Below are positions 9,938 through 18,354 of a stretch of 64,000 nucleotides of DNA, piece after piece. Source of the DNA: Shewanella fidelis ATCC BAA-318. GTDB taxonomy: Bacteria; Pseudomonadota; Gammaproteobacteria; Enterobacterales; Shewanellaceae. Position numbers and translations under genes: made by a program. The stretch lies in contig NZ_JADX01000017.1 in NCBI RefSeq assembly GCF_000518605.1, positions 1-64,000 on the forward strand. The letters are read 5' to 3'. Within the stretch, counting starts at the first letter, position 1, and each line of letters starts with the position of its first letter. The notes below the pieces were generated by a model. That model saw only the letters and a list, made by a program, of their open reading frames with translations. It had not been told where the DNA came from and ran no database searches.

Positions 9938-10270
9938 TTATTCAACTTTAACTGGTGTTAAGCCTTTATTTCTCGACTCTACAGCGCTTTCTACATCAAA
10001 GCCACCTGTCTTCCAGCTTTTGGCTTCTTCAGGGTTAAAAGACTGGCTATTCCAGCTTTGGGCACTTTCTAAATTAAAACCTTCTTTTGACCAGCTACTT
10101 GATTGTTTGGCATCAAACCCTGCCTTTTTCCAAGCTTGAGCTTGTTCTGCGTTAAAACCAATTTCTTTCCATTCTGCAATATCTCTTTCTGACATCCCCT
10201 TCCATGTAGCAGGAGAAGATGCACAGGCACTAAGGATTAGAACAATGAGTGCGATACCGAGGTTTTTCAT
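9938..10270 (-). CDS. Lipoprotein made of 13-residue W/GF tandem repeats
   Basis: A 110-residue predicted lipoprotein. The signal peptide ends in LSAC with Cys16 as the lipidated residue, and serine at +2 suggests outer-membrane sorting. The mature part is almost entirely a tandem repeat of exactly 13 residues, with pattern W-K-x-x-G-F-[ND]-x-[EK]-x-[AS]-x-x. Five units begin at the tryptophans from WKEIGF to WKTGGF, with degenerate units at each end. I do not recognise a characterised family. The regular W and GF spacing suggests a repeating helical-hairpin solenoid or a peptidoglycan- or protein-binding array, which is speculation. It is convergent with crbS and has its own promoter region shared with the divergent flavoenzyme gene. 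Confidence 0.8.
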   Translation of the reverse strand: MKNLGIALIVLILSACASSPATWKGMSERDIAEWKEIGFNAEQAQAWKKAGFDAKQSSSWSKEGFNLESAQSWNSQSFNPEEAKSWKTGGFDVESAVESRNKGLTPVKVE

Positions 10271-10602
10271 GTTAGTTTCCTTTGATTTTCAATAGGTTTA
10301 GCGATCTCAAAACGTAAGTACAACTGCACGCTGACGGTCCAAAACAAATAATTTAGTATTTGATAACTTAGACATACACTATTGAAGATAGTAGGTGAAC
10401 CTAAGCTCGACAAGTAACTGTTGCTAATAGAGTAAATAGATTTACTTCCTAGCTAAGTTGATAATGTCAGAATAATGAGTCGTTGTTGAAAGGCGTATTT
10501 TCAAGTCTTGACCAGTCTTATTTTGAGTGGATATACTGAACATTAGTTTAATTTTGTAAAATATATAAAACAACAATAATAAAATACTCAAAAGGAATGA
10601 CC
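10271..10602. other. Divergent intergenic region, repeat lipoprotein / flavoenzyme
   Basis: About 330 AT-rich bases between two divergently transcribed genes, so it must hold both promoters. I see no hairpin, conserved operator or short ORF with a ribosome site. A ribosome site AAGGA (10592-10596) close to the right edge fixes the flavoenzyme start at 10603. Confidence 0.5.
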
Positions 10603-11892
10603 ATGTCCGAACCACGCTGCAACTCTTATTACAACGCAACAATTAATCATGAAACGGAGTTTCCGGAGTTAAAGGAAGAGATTAGAGTCGATGTTGTGAT
10701 TGTTGGCGGTGGTTTTACTGGTGTTGCAACAGCACTAGAGCTGAGCGAGAAAGGCTACAAAGTAGCACTACTTGAGGCGAATAAAATCGGCTGGGGGGCT
10801 ACTGGGCGTAATGGTGGCCAGGTTACCGGAAGCCTTTCCGGAGATGAAGCCATGACTAGGCAACTCCGAAAACGAATTGGTAGTGATGCCGAACAATATG
10901 TTTGGAATATGCGTTGGCGTGGGCATGACATCATTAAAGAACGAGTAAAAAAATATGATATTGCTTGCGATTTGAAGTTTGGCCATATTCACACAGCATA
11001 TAAGTACAGTCACTTAAAACTGCTTGATAAAACCTATGCCGAAGCTTGCCAACGAGGAATGGAAGGTGACTTAGCTATGCTTACCAAATCTGAATTAGAT
11101 GAGTATGTTAATACGCCTTTGTACCATGGTGGGTTACTTAATAGACGTAATATGCATCTTCATTCCGTAAACCTTTGTATTGGTGAAGCAAGGGCGGCTG
11201 AGAGTTTAGGGGCATTGATTTTTGAGCATTCTGCTGTTTTAAACATTGAAGACGGATCATTAGCAAAGGTAACCACAGCCAAAGGAAAAGTGATTGCTAA
11301 CCGTGTGGTTATTGCTGGTAATGCCTATCATAAACTTGCTCGTAAAAAATTACGTGGCATGTTGTTTCCTGCATCATTAGGCAATTGTGCTACAACCCAG
11401 TTGTCTGAAGAACTTGCGATGAGTTTAATCCCTCAAGATGTCGCGGTTTACGATACACGCTTTGTGCTTGATTATTACCGATTAACAGCTGATAACCGTT
11501 TGATGTTTGGCGGCGGCACCAATTATTCTGGACGGGAATCTAAGGATGTTACTAAAGAATTGCGACCCGCTCTTGAACGAACCTTTCCTCAGCTTAAGGG
11601 GATAGATATTGAATTCGGTTGGACTGGTATGGCGGGGATAGTACTTAACCGTATTCCTCAATTGGGCAAAGTATCGCCAAATGTTTATTACTGCCAAGGC
11701 TATTCTGGTCATGGTGTTGCGACTTCTCATATTATGGCAGAGATTGTGGCCAATGCCGTAGCGGGTGAATTACATGAATTTGACCTATTTGCTCAGATGT
11801 CTCACTACCGTATTCCACTGAATGAGTGGTTTGGTAATCAAGCACTTGCGCTGGGTATGATGTATTACAAGGTGATGGAAAACTTTCGATAA
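10603..11892 (+). CDS. FAD-dependent amine/amino-acid oxidoreductase, PuuB/DadA family
   Basis: Cytoplasmic flavoprotein of 429 residues. The N-terminal Rossmann FAD motif is VVIVGGGFTGVATALELSEKG, an acidic residue ends the second strand (LLEANKIGWGATGRNGGQ), and C-terminal segments GFGGGTNYSGRE-like (MFGGGTNY) and YSGHGVA complete the DAO fold. The ATGRNGGQ signature resembles gamma-glutamylputrescine oxidase (PuuB), but without pathway neighbours the amine substrate is uncertain. ATG 10603 is chosen over ATG 10597 because the AAGGA ribosome site abuts the latter. It lies between crbS and crbR, so a role in nitrogen or amine catabolism feeding central carbon is possible but unproven. Confidence 0.82.
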   Translation: MSEPRCNSYYNATINHETEFPELKEEIRVDVVIVGGGFTGVATALELSEKGYKVALLEANKIGWGATGRNGGQVTGSLSGDEAMTRQLRKRIGSDAEQYVWNMRWRGHDIIKERVKKYDIACDLKFGHIHTAYKYSHLKLLDKTYAEACQRGMEGDLAMLTKSELDEYVNTPLYHGGLLNRRNMHLHSVNLCIGEARAAESLGALIFEHSAVLNIEDGSLAKVTTAKGKVIANRVVIAGNAYHKLARKKLRGMLFPASLGNCATTQLSEELAMSLIPQDVAVYDTRFVLDYYRLTADNRLMFGGGTNYSGRESKDVTKELRPALERTFPQLKGIDIEFGWTGMAGIVLNRIPQLGKVSPNVYYCQGYSGHGVATSHIMAEIVANAVAGELHEFDLFAQMSHYRIPLNEWFGNQALALGMMYYKVMENFR

Positions 11893-11942
11893 AGCGATAG
11901 TGAAAAGTGATATAGGTCAAGCTGTTATCTACTAGTTATAAA

Positions 11943-11971
11943 GATCCGCTGCAATAATTTGTCAGCGGATC
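11943..11971. terminator. Hairpin between flavoenzyme gene and crbR
   Basis: Perfect 9-bp stem GATCCGCTG / CAGCGGATC with an 11-base loop, lying between convergent stop codons. The T-run is weak on both strands, so terminator activity is likely rather than certain. Confidence 0.55.
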
Positions 11972-12012
11972 CTGTTAAAGTAGAGAGGGGGAAAGCCAAA
12001 CAAGGTGTAGAC

Positions 12013-12672
12013 TTAAATGTCGACCTTTTCCATTTCTAATTGTTGTAGTGCAATAACAGCTTGGGTTCGGTTTCTGACACCAAGCTTTCTAAATATCGCA
12101 GTAGCATGCGCCTTAATCGTCGCCTCAGAGACACCTAAATCATAGGCTATTTGTTTGTTGAGTAAACCTTCGGCAAACATCTGTAGTACTTTATATTGCT
12201 GTGGAGTCAGATCCGCAAGTTTCGCCGCCATCTGATCCGTTTCATCTTCATTTATTTCTTGTAGTTCAACGCCCTGTGGTAACCACACATCACCAAATAA
12301 TACTGCTTCTAGCGCTTCTGCGAGGGTTTCCATCGAAGATGACTTTGGAATAAAGCCTGAGCTACCGTAATGAATTGCTCGGCTAATAGTTAGGTTGTCT
12401 TCATGGGCTGATATGACAACAACTGGTAAGTCTTGGAAGTGAGTTCGCAAATGGATCAGTGTTGAATAGCCATGTGATCCCGGCATTTGCAGATCGAGCA
12501 ACACAGCATCATATTCAACGTCATCATTTTCTAATAAGCTTTGTAGTGCTTCAGCACTATCAGCTTCAAACCACTGAGTATTCGTAAATTCAGACGATAG
12601 GGCTTGTCTAAGAGCATTACGAAATAGCGGATGGTCATCAGCAATAATTATATTTAAATTTTCAGGCTTCAT
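12013..12672 (-). CDS. crbR: CrbR-type LuxR/NarL response regulator
   Basis: DNA-binding response regulator of 219 residues. The receiver has the acidic pair in IIIADDHPLF, phospho-acceptor Asp60 in LLDLQMPG, and a conserved lysine (IPKSSS). The C-terminal HTH carries LTPQQYKVLQ, GLLNKQIAYDLGVSEATIKAH and the closing KLGVRNRTQAV typical of NarL/FixJ proteins. The start is placed at ATG 12672, four codons before the receiver fold. An upstream in-frame TTG (12714) has no ribosome site. Pairing with CrbS is inferred from proximity and the known Vibrio acetate-switch system. A palindrome like that at acs lies 119 bases upstream and could be autoregulatory. Confidence 0.85.
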   Translation of the reverse strand: MKPENLNIIIADDHPLFRNALRQALSSEFTNTQWFEADSAEALQSLLENDDVEYDAVLLDLQMPGSHGYSTLIHLRTHFQDLPVVVISAHEDNLTISRAIHYGSSGFIPKSSSMETLAEALEAVLFGDVWLPQGVELQEINEDETDQMAAKLADLTPQQYKVLQMFAEGLLNKQIAYDLGVSEATIKAHATAIFRKLGVRNRTQAVIALQQLEMEKVDI

Positions 12673-12790
12673 GGCTTTGTAAGGTTGTATTGGTTGCACG
12701 TGAAGATAGTTCAATGTAACAGATAAATGACAAGCTATTCCATGGCTTTTCTGCTTAAAAGTTACTATTTGTTAAAATAATTGCAGAAGT

Positions 12791-12804
12791 TAGACTTTGG
12801 TCTA
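12791..12804. promoter_or_regulatory. Candidate CrbR operator upstream of crbR
   Basis: TAGACTTTGGTCTA, identical at 13 of 14 positions to the acs/crbS palindrome at 6313-6326. It is 119 bases from the chosen crbR start codon. It may mediate autoregulation. Confidence 0.45.
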
Positions 12805-12914
12805 TGGCAGCAAGTGGGGTGAGGTTTTGTTAAATTACATTCGAGATCAAGCTGTAGATACAATCTGTTAATGGGGATGGCTTGCAACGAAAAGTGCCTG
12901 ATATTCCCCTCAAT

Positions 12915-12978
12915 ATGTATATCAAAGTTTAAGGTTTAATTTATAGAGCACATTAATTGCTTAAACTTTGATATACAT
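12915..12978. repeat. Perfect 19-bp inverted repeat
   Basis: Arms ATGTATATCAAAGTTTAAG (12915-12933) and its exact complement (12960-12978) enclose a 26-base AT-rich loop. It lies 24 bases past the thioesterase stop codon. It could form a long RNA hairpin that stabilises or terminates that transcript, but it lacks a T-run and is unusually AT-rich for a terminator. Confidence 0.7.
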
Positions 12979-13002
12979 GTGCAATGAGATTATCTACTCA
13001 CA

Positions 13003-13431
13003 TTAACTGTGAGGCGGCCAAACTGCTGTAGGCTTTCTATTTTCGTCAACAGCAACAAAGGTAAATACGCCTCGAATAGCATGATCTCGCTGGTCTTGAT
13101 ACATATCTTCAACGAAAATATTTACTTCTACTTTAATTGATGTGTTACCCACATGGATCACACGAGCAATAATTTCAGCTAAGGTTCCGGCCGGAATAGG
13201 CTTATTAAAATCAATTCTATCCGAGCTAACTGTGACTAAGGTCTTACGGCAAAAACGCGTAGCCGCAATAAATGCAGTCTCGTCCATCCAAGCTAATGCT
13301 TCACCACCAAACAAGGTGTTATGGTGATTGGTAATTGATGGGAATACGGCTTTTATTACTCGAGCTTCAGATTGTTCAATTCTAAGGGCAACTTCTTCAG
13401 AAAAAACTTGTGGGTCTTGCGACAATGGCAT
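13003..13431 (-). CDS. Hotdog-fold acyl-CoA thioesterase
   Basis: Cytoplasmic thioesterase of 142 residues that hydrolyses acyl-CoA to free acid and CoA. The hotdog helix motif NTLFGGEALAWMDE at about residues 38-51 contains the general-base acidic residue expected in the YciA/VdlD/BACH group. The following SSDRIDFNKPIPAG and VGNTSIKVEV strands fit the same family. Chain-length preference cannot be read. The gene stands alone on the minus strand between aroH and crbR, and the 19-bp inverted repeat follows its stop codon. Proximity to acs and crbR suggests acyl-CoA/acetate balance, but this is only context. Confidence 0.85.
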   Translation of the reverse strand: MPLSQDPQVFSEEVALRIEQSEARVIKAVFPSITNHHNTLFGGEALAWMDETAFIAATRFCRKTLVTVSSDRIDFNKPIPAGTLAEIIARVIHVGNTSIKVEVNIFVEDMYQDQRDHAIRGVFTFVAVDENRKPTAVWPPHS

Positions 13432-13572
13432 ACGGCAACCTGTGGTTATGCATTTAAAAGAGACGAGATTATAGCCGTTTTTGTCATTTTATAACAGATT
13501 AGGTACAAGTGTATTAGTCGATTGATATGATCGTAACAGAAGCTTGAGCTTGATTTGGTGGCATTTTCGGAA

Positions 13573-13611
13573 GAAAAAAAACGCATTGCTTGAATGGAGC
13601 AGTGCGTTTTA
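13573..13611 (-). terminator. aroH terminator
   Basis: Stem AAAACGCA-t-TGCT / AGCA-g-TGCGTTTT with a seven-base loop and, on the minus strand, a long T-run. It lies just downstream of aroH. Confidence 0.85.
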
Positions 13612-13653
13612 AATAGGTTTGCTAACATCAGTGCTAGCAATATAACTGAGTTG

Positions 13654-14721
13654 TTATTTTTGCTTTAGCAATTCAATTCTTGCTCGAGAAGCCTTAGCAA
13701 GATCGCTTAATAAGACTTTTGAATCTTCCCAGTCTATACAGGCATCGGTAATGCTCTTACCGTAAACAAGCTCTTCACCAGCAACCACTTTTTGGTTACC
13801 TTCTTCGATAAAGCTTTCAGCCATAATGCCTGCAATTGAGGTAGAACCTTGTGCCATTTGCTGCATAATTGAATCAGCAACGTTGAGCTGCTCTTTATGC
13901 ATCTTACGGCTATTACCATGGCTAAAGTCAACTACCATACGTTGGGTTACGCCGACACTTTCAAGCTGTGCAGCAGCTCTCTTAATATCTTCGGCATGAT
14001 AGTTTGGCTCTTTACCACCACGTAAAATAATGTGTCCAAATGGGTTGCCGTGTGTACGGTATACCGCCATGGCACCATCTTTATCTGGAGAGTAGAAGAT
14101 ATGAGGAGCTTGCGCCGCGCGAACGGCATCGACAGCAATATCAATACTGCCATTGGTACCATTCTTAAACCCAACAGGACAAGACAGAGCCGATGCCATT
14201 TCTCGGTGGATTTGGCTTTCTGTTGTGCGTGCACCGATCGCACCCCAAGTGATTAAATCTGCAATATACTGACCATTCACCATATCTAAAAACTCAGTTG
14301 CAATAGGTAACTTAAGTTCGGTGATTTGTTGCAGTAAATGACGCGCTTTACGTAAGCCTTTGTTTGGACTGAAACTGCCATCGAGATCTGGATCTGAGAT
14401 TAATCCTTTCCAGCCTACAGTTGTGCGTGGCTTTTCAAAATACACTCGCATCAAGATGCATAAATCATCTTTGTACTGCTGATGAAGCTTGGCTAAGCGT
14501 TGAGCATAATCAAGTGCTGCTTCTGTGTCGTGGATTGAACAAGGGCCAATGATTACCAGTAGGCGTTGATCTTCACCACTGATAATCGCCTCAACTTCAC
14601 GGCGTTGCTGAACAAGGTAGTCAGCGGCATCTTGAGTTAAAGGGTATTCAGAAGCGAGTTGTGCAGGTGAAATTACCTTACATAAAAGGGAAGTGCGTAG
14701 TTCGTCTGTTTTAATGGTCAT
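13654..14721 (-). CDS. aroH: DAHP synthase, AroH (tryptophan-sensitive) type
   Basis: First enzyme of the shikimate pathway: phosphoenolpyruvate plus erythrose-4-phosphate to DAHP. 355 residues, class I. Active-site segments are IIGPCSIHD, EKPRTTVGWKGLISDPDLDGS, GARTTESQIHREMAS, PVGFKNGT, ILRGGKEPNY and VDFSHGN. The details LVIIGPCSIHD, TEFLDMV, IAGIMAESF and SITDACIDWEDS, plus the TDELRT N-terminus, match AroH rather than AroF or AroG of E. coli, suggesting tryptophan feedback; this is inference from similarity. No convincing TrpR operator was found upstream. A strong terminator follows. Confidence 0.92.
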   Translation of the reverse strand: MTIKTDELRTSLLCKVISPAQLASEYPLTQDAADYLVQQRREVEAIISGEDQRLLVIIGPCSIHDTEAALDYAQRLAKLHQQYKDDLCILMRVYFEKPRTTVGWKGLISDPDLDGSFSPNKGLRKARHLLQQITELKLPIATEFLDMVNGQYIADLITWGAIGARTTESQIHREMASALSCPVGFKNGTNGSIDIAVDAVRAAQAPHIFYSPDKDGAMAVYRTHGNPFGHIILRGGKEPNYHAEDIKRAAAQLESVGVTQRMVVDFSHGNSRKMHKEQLNVADSIMQQMAQGSTSIAGIMAESFIEEGNQKVVAGEELVYGKSITDACIDWEDSKVLLSDLAKASRARIELLKQK

Positions 14722-14850
14722 TCACAATACCGAGCGTTCGTGTGGCTTTCGCCTTAATTACTCGGATTATAACTAATAGTTAGCCTATGCACAGTGTCAA
14801 TTACCCTAAAATTGGCGCAAATTTTGTCTATATCGATATTTATTTGATAT

Positions 14851-14886
14851 AAATTAAAGGCTTTTAGGCTTAAAAGCCTTTAATTT
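14851..14886. terminator. Perfect 16-bp hairpin after ppsR
   Basis: AAATTAAAGGCTTTTA and its exact complement flank a four-base GGCT loop. It lies 24 bases past the ppsR stop codon and probably terminates that minus-strand transcript. Confidence 0.7.
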
Positions 14887-14909
14887 AACAACGTCACTGT
14901 TGAGTAAGT

Positions 14910-15722
14910 TTAGAACATATGACGTTCTAATCCTGTTGCTTCAATGATCTTAGTGGCAATCTCTTCGACTGAATGATTAGTCGTGTTAACAAAGGGAATA
15001 CGCTCACGCTTGTACATCATTTCGACTTCTTTCACTTCTATACGGCATTGACGTAGAGAAGAGTAGCGACTGTTTGACATACGGCTTTGGCGGATCTCAT
15101 GTAATCTTTCAGGATCGATAGTCAATCCAAATAATTTAGCCTTATTGCGTTTTAGTGCATCAGGCAGTTTTAAGTTATCCATATCATCTTCAGTAAATGG
15201 GTAGTTCGCAGCTTTAATACCGAATTGCATAGATAGATATAGGCTAGATGGGGTTTTACCGCAGCGCGATACACCGAGCAGGATTAGATCGGCTTTATCC
15301 ATATGTTTCATGGTTTGGCCATCATCATTTTCCATGGCGTAGTTAATCGCATCAATACGCGCTTCGTATCCTTCATTCGTTTTGCCATGGGTGCGATGCA
15401 GTGCTGGAGCAGCAGCAACACCTAGTTGTTTTTCTAATGGCGCGACAAAAGTGTTCAAAAAGTCATAATCTAAGCCTTCGCTGCTATAAATGACATCTCT
15501 AATCTCAGGTTTAACGATAGAATGGAAAACTAACGGTCGTTCACCTGTTGTAATAAAACAATCATTTATTTGCGCTTTTACCGCTTCAGCTTTTGCTATT
15601 GTTTCAACAAATGGAATTGTAAGTGCATCAAATTCAAGCGGAAACTGCGATAGCACTGCATGACCAAACACCTCAGCTGTGATCGCTGTCCCATCTGAGA
15701 TATAGAATACTTTACGTAACAT
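14910..15722 (-). CDS. ppsR: PEP synthase regulatory protein (kinase/pyrophosphorylase)
   Basis: Bifunctional DUF299-family enzyme of 270 residues that inactivates PEP synthase by ADP-dependent phosphorylation of a threonine next to the catalytic histidine, and reactivates it by phosphate-dependent removal. The P-loop-like segment [11 protein letters not shown] is at about residues 150-160, and the N-terminus reads [12 protein letters not shown] as in the family. ATG 15722 is chosen because it follows AGAGGT and matches family length; an in-frame extension to 15821 would run into the ppsA promoter. It is divergent from its target ppsA across a 127-base gap. Confidence 0.93.
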   Translation of the reverse strand: MLRKVFYISDGTAITAEVFGHAVLSQFPLEFDALTIPFVETIAKAEAVKAQINDCFITTGERPLVFHSIVKPEIRDVIYSSEGLDYDFLNTFVAPLEKQLGVAAAPALHRTHGKTNEGYEARIDAINYAMENDDGQTMKHMDKADLILLGVSRCGKTPSSLYLSMQFGIKAANYPFTEDDMDNLKLPDALKRNKAKLFGLTIDPERLHEIRQSRMSNSRYSSLRQCRIEVKEVEMMYKRERIPFVNTTNHSVEEIATKIIEATGLERHMF

Positions 15723-15849
15723 TTTGACCTCTTGTAGTAATAAAATTACAAATAAAATTATACATTTACGCTTGTTGCCATGGAGTGTAAGATGCCCTTG
15801 CTCTCGTGTGAAGAGCCACACTAAAAATATACTTGCGGAGATAAAAACT

Positions 15850-18219
15850 GTGCAGCAATACGTACTCTGGTATCAAGAATTAGGCATGGGCGATGTTAAC
15901 AAGGTAGGCGGTAAAAACGCTTCCCTTGGTGAGATGATTAGCAATCTATCAAATGCAGGCGTTCAAGTGCCTGGCGGATTTGCAACAACATCTTTTGCGT
16001 TCAATGAATTTCTTGAACAAAGTGGACTTAACCAGAAGATATACGAAATACTAGAATCCCTAGATGTAGATGACGTGAACGCACTCGCTACAGCCGGTGC
16101 ACAGATTAGACAGTGGGTAATCGATACCCCATTCCATCCAGAATTTGAGCAAGCGGTTCGTGAAGCGTACGAAAAGCTAAGCTCTGAAACAACAGACGCA
16201 TCTTTTGCAGTGCGTTCTTCTGCAACTGCTGAAGATATGCCTGACGCATCATTTGCGGGCCAACAAGAAACTTTCCTTAACGTTAAGGGTTATGAAGCTG
16301 TACTTGAAGCAACTAAGCATGTATTTGCTTCTTTGTTCAATGACCGTGCTATTTCATACCGTGTTCACCAAGGCTATGACCATAAAGGCGTTGCATTGTC
16401 TGCTGGTATTCAGCGCATGGTACGCTCAGACAAAGCCGCTTCAGGTGTCATGTTCACCATGGACACTGAGTCTGGCAACAATGATGTAGTATTCATTACT
16501 TCTTCATTTGGTTTAGGCGAAATGGTTGTTCAAGGTGCAGTTAACCCTGATGAGTTTTATGTTCATAAGCCAACACTTGTAGCAGGTCATAAAGCCGTTG
16601 TACGCCGCAATATCGGCAGTAAGCTTATCCAAATGGTGTATTCAGACGATGAATCACATGGTAAGCAAGTTAAGATTGAAGACATTGCAGCAGATAAGCG
16701 CCGTGAATTCTCTATTAATGATGCTGAAGTACAAGAGTTAGCTAAACAAGCAATGACTATCGAGAAGCACTACGGCCGTCCAATGGACATCGAATGGGCT
16801 AAAGATGGTAACGACGGTAAGTTGTATATTGTTCAAGCTCGCCCTGAAACTGTTCGCTCTCGTGAAGATGTTCAGTTAATTGAGCGTTACCACCTTAAAA
16901 CTCAAGGTGAAGTCCTTTCTGAGGGACGTGCAATTGGTCATAAGATTGGTAAAGGTATCGCTAAGGTGCTTAAGTCAATCGATGATATGGATCAAATTCA
17001 ACCAGGTGATGTGTTAGTTACAGATATGACAGATCCTGATTGGGAACCAATCATGAAGCGTGCAAGCGCTATTGTTACTAACCGTGGTGGCCGTACTTGT
17101 CACGCTGCGATTATTGCTCGTGAACTAGGTGTACCAGCTGTTGTTGGTTGTGGCGATGTCACTGACCATATTCAAAGCGGTCAAGAGATCACTGTATCTT
17201 GTGCTGAAGGTGACACAGGTTACATTTACAGTGGTTTACAAGAGTTTGATGTCGTTTCTTCACGCGTTGATGCCATGCCTGAGCTACCAATGAAGATCAC
17301 GATGAACGTGGGTAACCCTGACAGAGCGTTTGACTTTGCTCGTTTACCTAACGAAGGTGTAGGTCTTGCGCGTCTTGAGTTTATTATCAACCGTATGATC
17401 GGTATTCACCCTAAAGCTTTGCTTGAGTTCAACGACCAAACCGCTGAACTACAGCAAGAGATCCACGAGATGATCGCGGGTTATGAGTCTCCAGTTGAAT
17501 ACTATGTAGCACGTCTTGTTGAAGGTATTGCAACTATCGGTTCTGCTTTCCACCCGAAGAAAGTGATTGTTCGTATGTCAGACTTTAAGTCAAACGAATA
17601 CGCTAACTTAGTGGGTGGTGACCGTTACGAACCTGAAGAAGAAAACCCAATGTTGGGCTTCCGCGGTGCTAGCCGTTATATCTCTGAGTCGTTCCGCGAT
17701 TGTTTTGCTTTAGAGTGTGAAGCGATTAAGCGTGTTCGTAATGATATGGGTCTGAAGAATGTTGAAATCATGATCCCATTCGTACGTACGCTTGATGAAG
17801 CTGCACAAGTGATTGAGCTACTTAAAGAGCAAGGTCTAGAGCGCGGCAAAGATGGTTTACGCGTTATCATGATGTGTGAGCTGCCTTCAAACGCATTACT
17901 CGCTGAACAGTTCCTTGAGTACTTCGATGGCTTCTCAATTGGCTCTAACGATTTAACTCAGTTAACCCTAGGTCTTGACCGAGATTCAGGCATTATTAGT
18001 CACCTATTCGATGAGCGTAATGAAGCGGTTAAAGCGTTACTTGCTCTTGCGATTAAAGCGGCCAAAGCTAAAGGCGCTTACGTGGGGATTTGTGGTCAAG
18101 GACCATCGGATCACCCAGACTTTGCGGCATGGTTGGTAGAGCAAGGGATCGACACAGTATCTCTTAACCCAGATACCGTTATTGATACTTGGTTATACCT
18201 TGCAGAAGCACACGCATAA
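15850..18219 (+). CDS. ppsA: Phosphoenolpyruvate synthase
   Basis: Converts pyruvate, ATP and water to PEP, AMP and phosphate, the entry to gluconeogenesis from C3 acids. 789 residues (E. coli 792). The start is GTG 15850 with GGAG ten bases upstream; an earlier in-frame ATG at 15724 would add 42 unrelated residues across the divergent promoter. An N-terminal ATP-binding domain has [11 protein letters not shown] and [20 protein letters not shown]. The swivelling phosphohistidine domain has GGRTCHAAI with His418 and the neighbouring threonine that PpsR is expected to phosphorylate. The C-terminal PEP/pyruvate barrel ends with CGQGPSDHP. Codon use appears strongly biased, consistent with high expression. 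Confidence 0.96.
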   Translation: MQQYVLWYQELGMGDVNKVGGKNASLGEMISNLSNAGVQVPGGFATTSFAFNEFLEQSGLNQKIYEILESLDVDDVNALATAGAQIRQWVIDTPFHPEFEQAVREAYEKLSSETTDASFAVRSSATAEDMPDASFAGQQETFLNVKGYEAVLEATKHVFASLFNDRAISYRVHQGYDHKGVALSAGIQRMVRSDKAASGVMFTMDTESGNNDVVFITSSFGLGEMVVQGAVNPDEFYVHKPTLVAGHKAVVRRNIGSKLIQMVYSDDESHGKQVKIEDIAADKRREFSINDAEVQELAKQAMTIEKHYGRPMDIEWAKDGNDGKLYIVQARPETVRSREDVQLIERYHLKTQGEVLSEGRAIGHKIGKGIAKVLKSIDDMDQIQPGDVLVTDMTDPDWEPIMKRASAIVTNRGGRTCHAAIIARELGVPAVVGCGDVTDHIQSGQEITVSCAEGDTGYIYSGLQEFDVVSSRVDAMPELPMKITMNVGNPDRAFDFARLPNEGVGLARLEFIINRMIGIHPKALLEFNDQTAELQQEIHEMIAGYESPVEYYVARLVEGIATIGSAFHPKKVIVRMSDFKSNEYANLVGGDRYEPEEENPMLGFRGASRYISESFRDCFALECEAIKRVRNDMGLKNVEIMIPFVRTLDEAAQVIELLKEQGLERGKDGLRVIMMCELPSNALLAEQFLEYFDGFSIGSNDLTQLTLGLDRDSGIISHLFDERNEAVKALLALAIKAAKAKGAYVGICGQGPSDHPDFAAWLVEQGIDTVSLNPDTVIDTWLYLAEAHA

Positions 18220-18275
18220 CAGTGTTTATCGCCGTTAAAATGAATAGTTAAATCTGCGTGATTTAACATTTCATT

Positions 18276-18305
18276 AAAAAAGCCGCTATTTAGCGGCTTT
18301 TTTTA
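18276..18305 (+). terminator. ppsA terminator
   Basis: Stem AGCCGCTA / TAGCGGCT with loop TT, preceded by A residues and followed by seven T residues. It lies between ppsA and the YdiJ-type gene. Confidence 0.9.
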
Positions 18306-18354
18306 TGTTTATAATGCTGACATACCCTAAAAATAATAAATGACAGAAGCAGCT

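Larger units (their letters stand above)
12673..13002. other. Gene-free region upstream of crbR
   Basis: About 330 bases holding two structured elements, the candidate regulator palindrome (12791-12804) and a perfect 19-bp inverted repeat (12915-12978). The rest should contain the crbR promoter. No coding potential was seen. Confidence 0.5.

Noticed and set aside
13446..13640. 64-codon minus-strand frame upstream of the thioesterase
   Set aside because: It spans the aroH terminator hairpin and has no ribosome site.
14769..14781. AACTAATAGTTAG as a TrpR operator upstream of aroH
   Set aside because: Only a short near-palindrome. It lacks the two CTAG-containing halves of the known operator, so AroH assignment rests on protein similarity alone.
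15724..15849. Extra 42 codons at the 5' end of ppsA
   Set aside because: They cross the ppsR/ppsA divergent promoter and resemble nothing in PEP synthases. GTG 15850 has the ribosome site and correct family start.
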